Made by a program: the position numbers and the translations under genes
Shown here: piece by piece, positions 63,086-64,000 of the stretch
Position numbering within the stretch: the stretch's first letter is position 1
Layout of the letters: every line of letters starts with the position of its first letter
Source of the DNA: Pseudomonas sp. RIT-562
Lineage (GTDB): Bacteria; Pseudomonadota; Gammaproteobacteria; Pseudomonadales; Pseudomonadaceae
DNA length: 64,000 nucleotides
Direction: 5' to 3'
Assembly (NCBI RefSeq): GCF_026241895.1
Contig: NZ_JAPJIV010000003.1
Location: 310,001-374,000, forward strand
The notes under the pieces: model-generated
The model's database searches: none
What the model saw: the letters and a program-made list of their open reading frames with translations, nothing else
Told to the model about the DNA's origin: nothing

Positions 63086-64000
63086 TCAGGCCTGCGCCGC
63101 AGCGCGACCAGCCCCGCTAGTTTTTGGTGGTGCAACGCTGTCCTGTTCGACCGGCAGGATCAGTTGATCGGGTACGGTGCCATGCCATTTCTTGGCGCAC
63201 ACGTAATATAGAGCGGCTGGCAGCACCAGGCCGATGATCCAGGAAATATCCACACCGCCCATGGCCTCTACCAGCGGGCCGGTATAGAACTTGGTGGCGA
63301 TAAACGGCAGCTGCACCAGCACACCGAACACATAGACGCTGATACCCAGGGCGTTCCAGCGGCCATAGCGACCGTTCGGATCAGCCAGCGCCGGCACGTC
63401 ATAACGCTCGCGGGTGATGCAGTAGTAGTCCACCAGGTTGATCGCGCTCCATGGCGTGAAGAACGCCAGCAGGAACAGGATGAAAGACTTGAACGCTCCG
63501 AGGAACGAGTGTTGGCCGAGCAGTGCGATCAAGGTCGCAGTACCGACGATAAACAGCACGAACACCAGGCGCTGCAGGCGCGACACCTGCAGGTGACCAC
63601 GAAATCCGCTGATGATGGTCGCGATGCACATGAAGCTGCCGTAGGAGTTCAGCGTGGAAATGGTGACCTTGCCGAATGCGATGCTGAAGTACAGCAAAGC
63701 AGCGGTGGCACCGGTACCGCCCAGGCCGACAATGTAGGCGACTTCATGACCGGCGAACTGGCCGTTGGCCGATGCGGCGGCAAACACGCCGAGAATCATC
63801 GCCACCTGTGCGCCGATCACCGACCCTGCGCCCGCAGCGAAAAAGGTTTTCACCGAGGATGTATTGCTTGGCAGGTAGCGAGAGTAGTCCGCCACGTACG
63901 GGCCGAAAGCAATCTGCCAGGACGCCGCGAGTGACACCGCCAGCAGGAAGCTGCTCCAGCTGAAGTGGCGGATTTGCAGGAGTGCGCCAACGTCGGTCTG
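63086..64000 (-). CDS. NCS1-family permease, 5' end outside window (probable urocanate/histidine transporter)
   Basis: The frame is open from the right edge to the stop at 63086, giving 304 C-terminal residues. About eight membrane helices are visible. The motif SWQIAFGPYVADYSRYLP and the segment INLVDYYCITRERYDVPAL are typical of cytosine/allantoin-type NCS1 carriers. The gene leads into hutXWV with 69 bases between, in the same direction. In SBW25 a permease at this place takes up urocanate, as I recall (hutTu). Substrate is inferred from context. Confidence 0.85.
   Translation of the reverse strand, partial: QTDVGALLQIRHFSWSSFLLAVSLAASWQIAFGPYVADYSRYLPSNTSSVKTFFAAGAGSVIGAQVAMILGVFAAASANGQFAGHEVAYIVGLGGTGATAALLYFSIAFGKVTISTLNSYGSFMCIATIISGFRGHLQVSRLQRLVFVLFIVGTATLIALLGQHSFLGAFKSFILFLLAFFTPWSAINLVDYYCITRERYDVPALADPNGRYGRWNALGISVYVFGVLVQLPFIATKFYTGPLVEAMGGVDISWIIGLVLPAALYYVCAKKWHGTVPDQLILPVEQDSVAPPKTSGAGRAAAQA

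Overview
The window looks like part of the chromosome of a fluorescent pseudomonad (Pseudomonas fluorescens group). The gene content points there: a class II polyhydroxyalkanoate (PHA) cluster, a hut cluster with two hutH-like genes and hutVWX transporter genes, and OpgGH. So does a gene order that, as far as I recall, parallels the P. aeruginosa region from pilMNOPQ through to hut. High-GC codon use is uniform, and many small dispersed REP-type inverted repeats are present. I cannot name the species. I see no rRNA, tRNA, CRISPR array, transposase, integrase or prophage gene, so this is mainly core chromosome with a few accessory traits.

Layout from left to right. 1-758: 5' part of a secreted copper lytic polysaccharide monooxygenase. 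1024-8247: hemE, then gltD and gltB (glutamate synthase). 8599-16845: a right-to-left block of pilM-N-O-P-Q (type IV pilus alignment and secretin), aroK, aroB and a DamX-like AAA/SPOR protein. 17062-19500: ponA, divergent from pilM. 19732-22229: malic enzyme, a secreted nuclease and rpmE. 22400-29954: priA, argS with a SPOR-domain protein, hslVU behind a heat-shock-type promoter, and a DUF971 protein. 30211-37356: the PHA cluster phaC1-phaZ-phaC2-phaD, facing phaI-phaF, plus a small PHA-associated protein. 37511-43565: ubiE-ubiJ-ubiB, hisI-hisE, tatABC and rsmE. 43731-48394: a chemoreceptor and a polar amino-acid-type ABC transporter. 48617-52994: opgG-opgH. 53315-54720: pip-dtd. 54849-64000: a right-to-left histidine-utilisation operon, read as hutT(partial)-hutX-hutW-hutV-hutH-like paralogue-hutH-hutI-hutG.

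How genes work together. PhaC1 and PhaC2 polymerise hydroxyacyl-CoA, PhaZ mobilises the polymer, PhaI and PhaF coat and segregate granules, and PhaD regulates. HutH, HutI and HutG, together with HutU encoded elsewhere, convert histidine to glutamate. GltBD supplies glutamate from 2-oxoglutarate and glutamine. Tat exports folded proteins. OpgGH builds osmoregulated periplasmic glucans.

Most noteworthy observations. (1) The second hutH-like gene has lost the Ala-Ser-Gly triad that forms the MIO cofactor, and also two other catalytic residues. (2) Thirteen paired REP elements plus one singlet fall into four families; members of two families share a spacer, two near-identical copies bracket ABC genes, and two pairs sit inside the hut operon. 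(3) The phaC1 leader carries a sigma-54-type promoter, nested inverted repeats and an A-rich Crc/Hfq-like motif. (4) The rpmE terminator lies inside the apparent signal-peptide codons of the nuclease gene. (5) A near-consensus RpoH promoter precedes hslVU.
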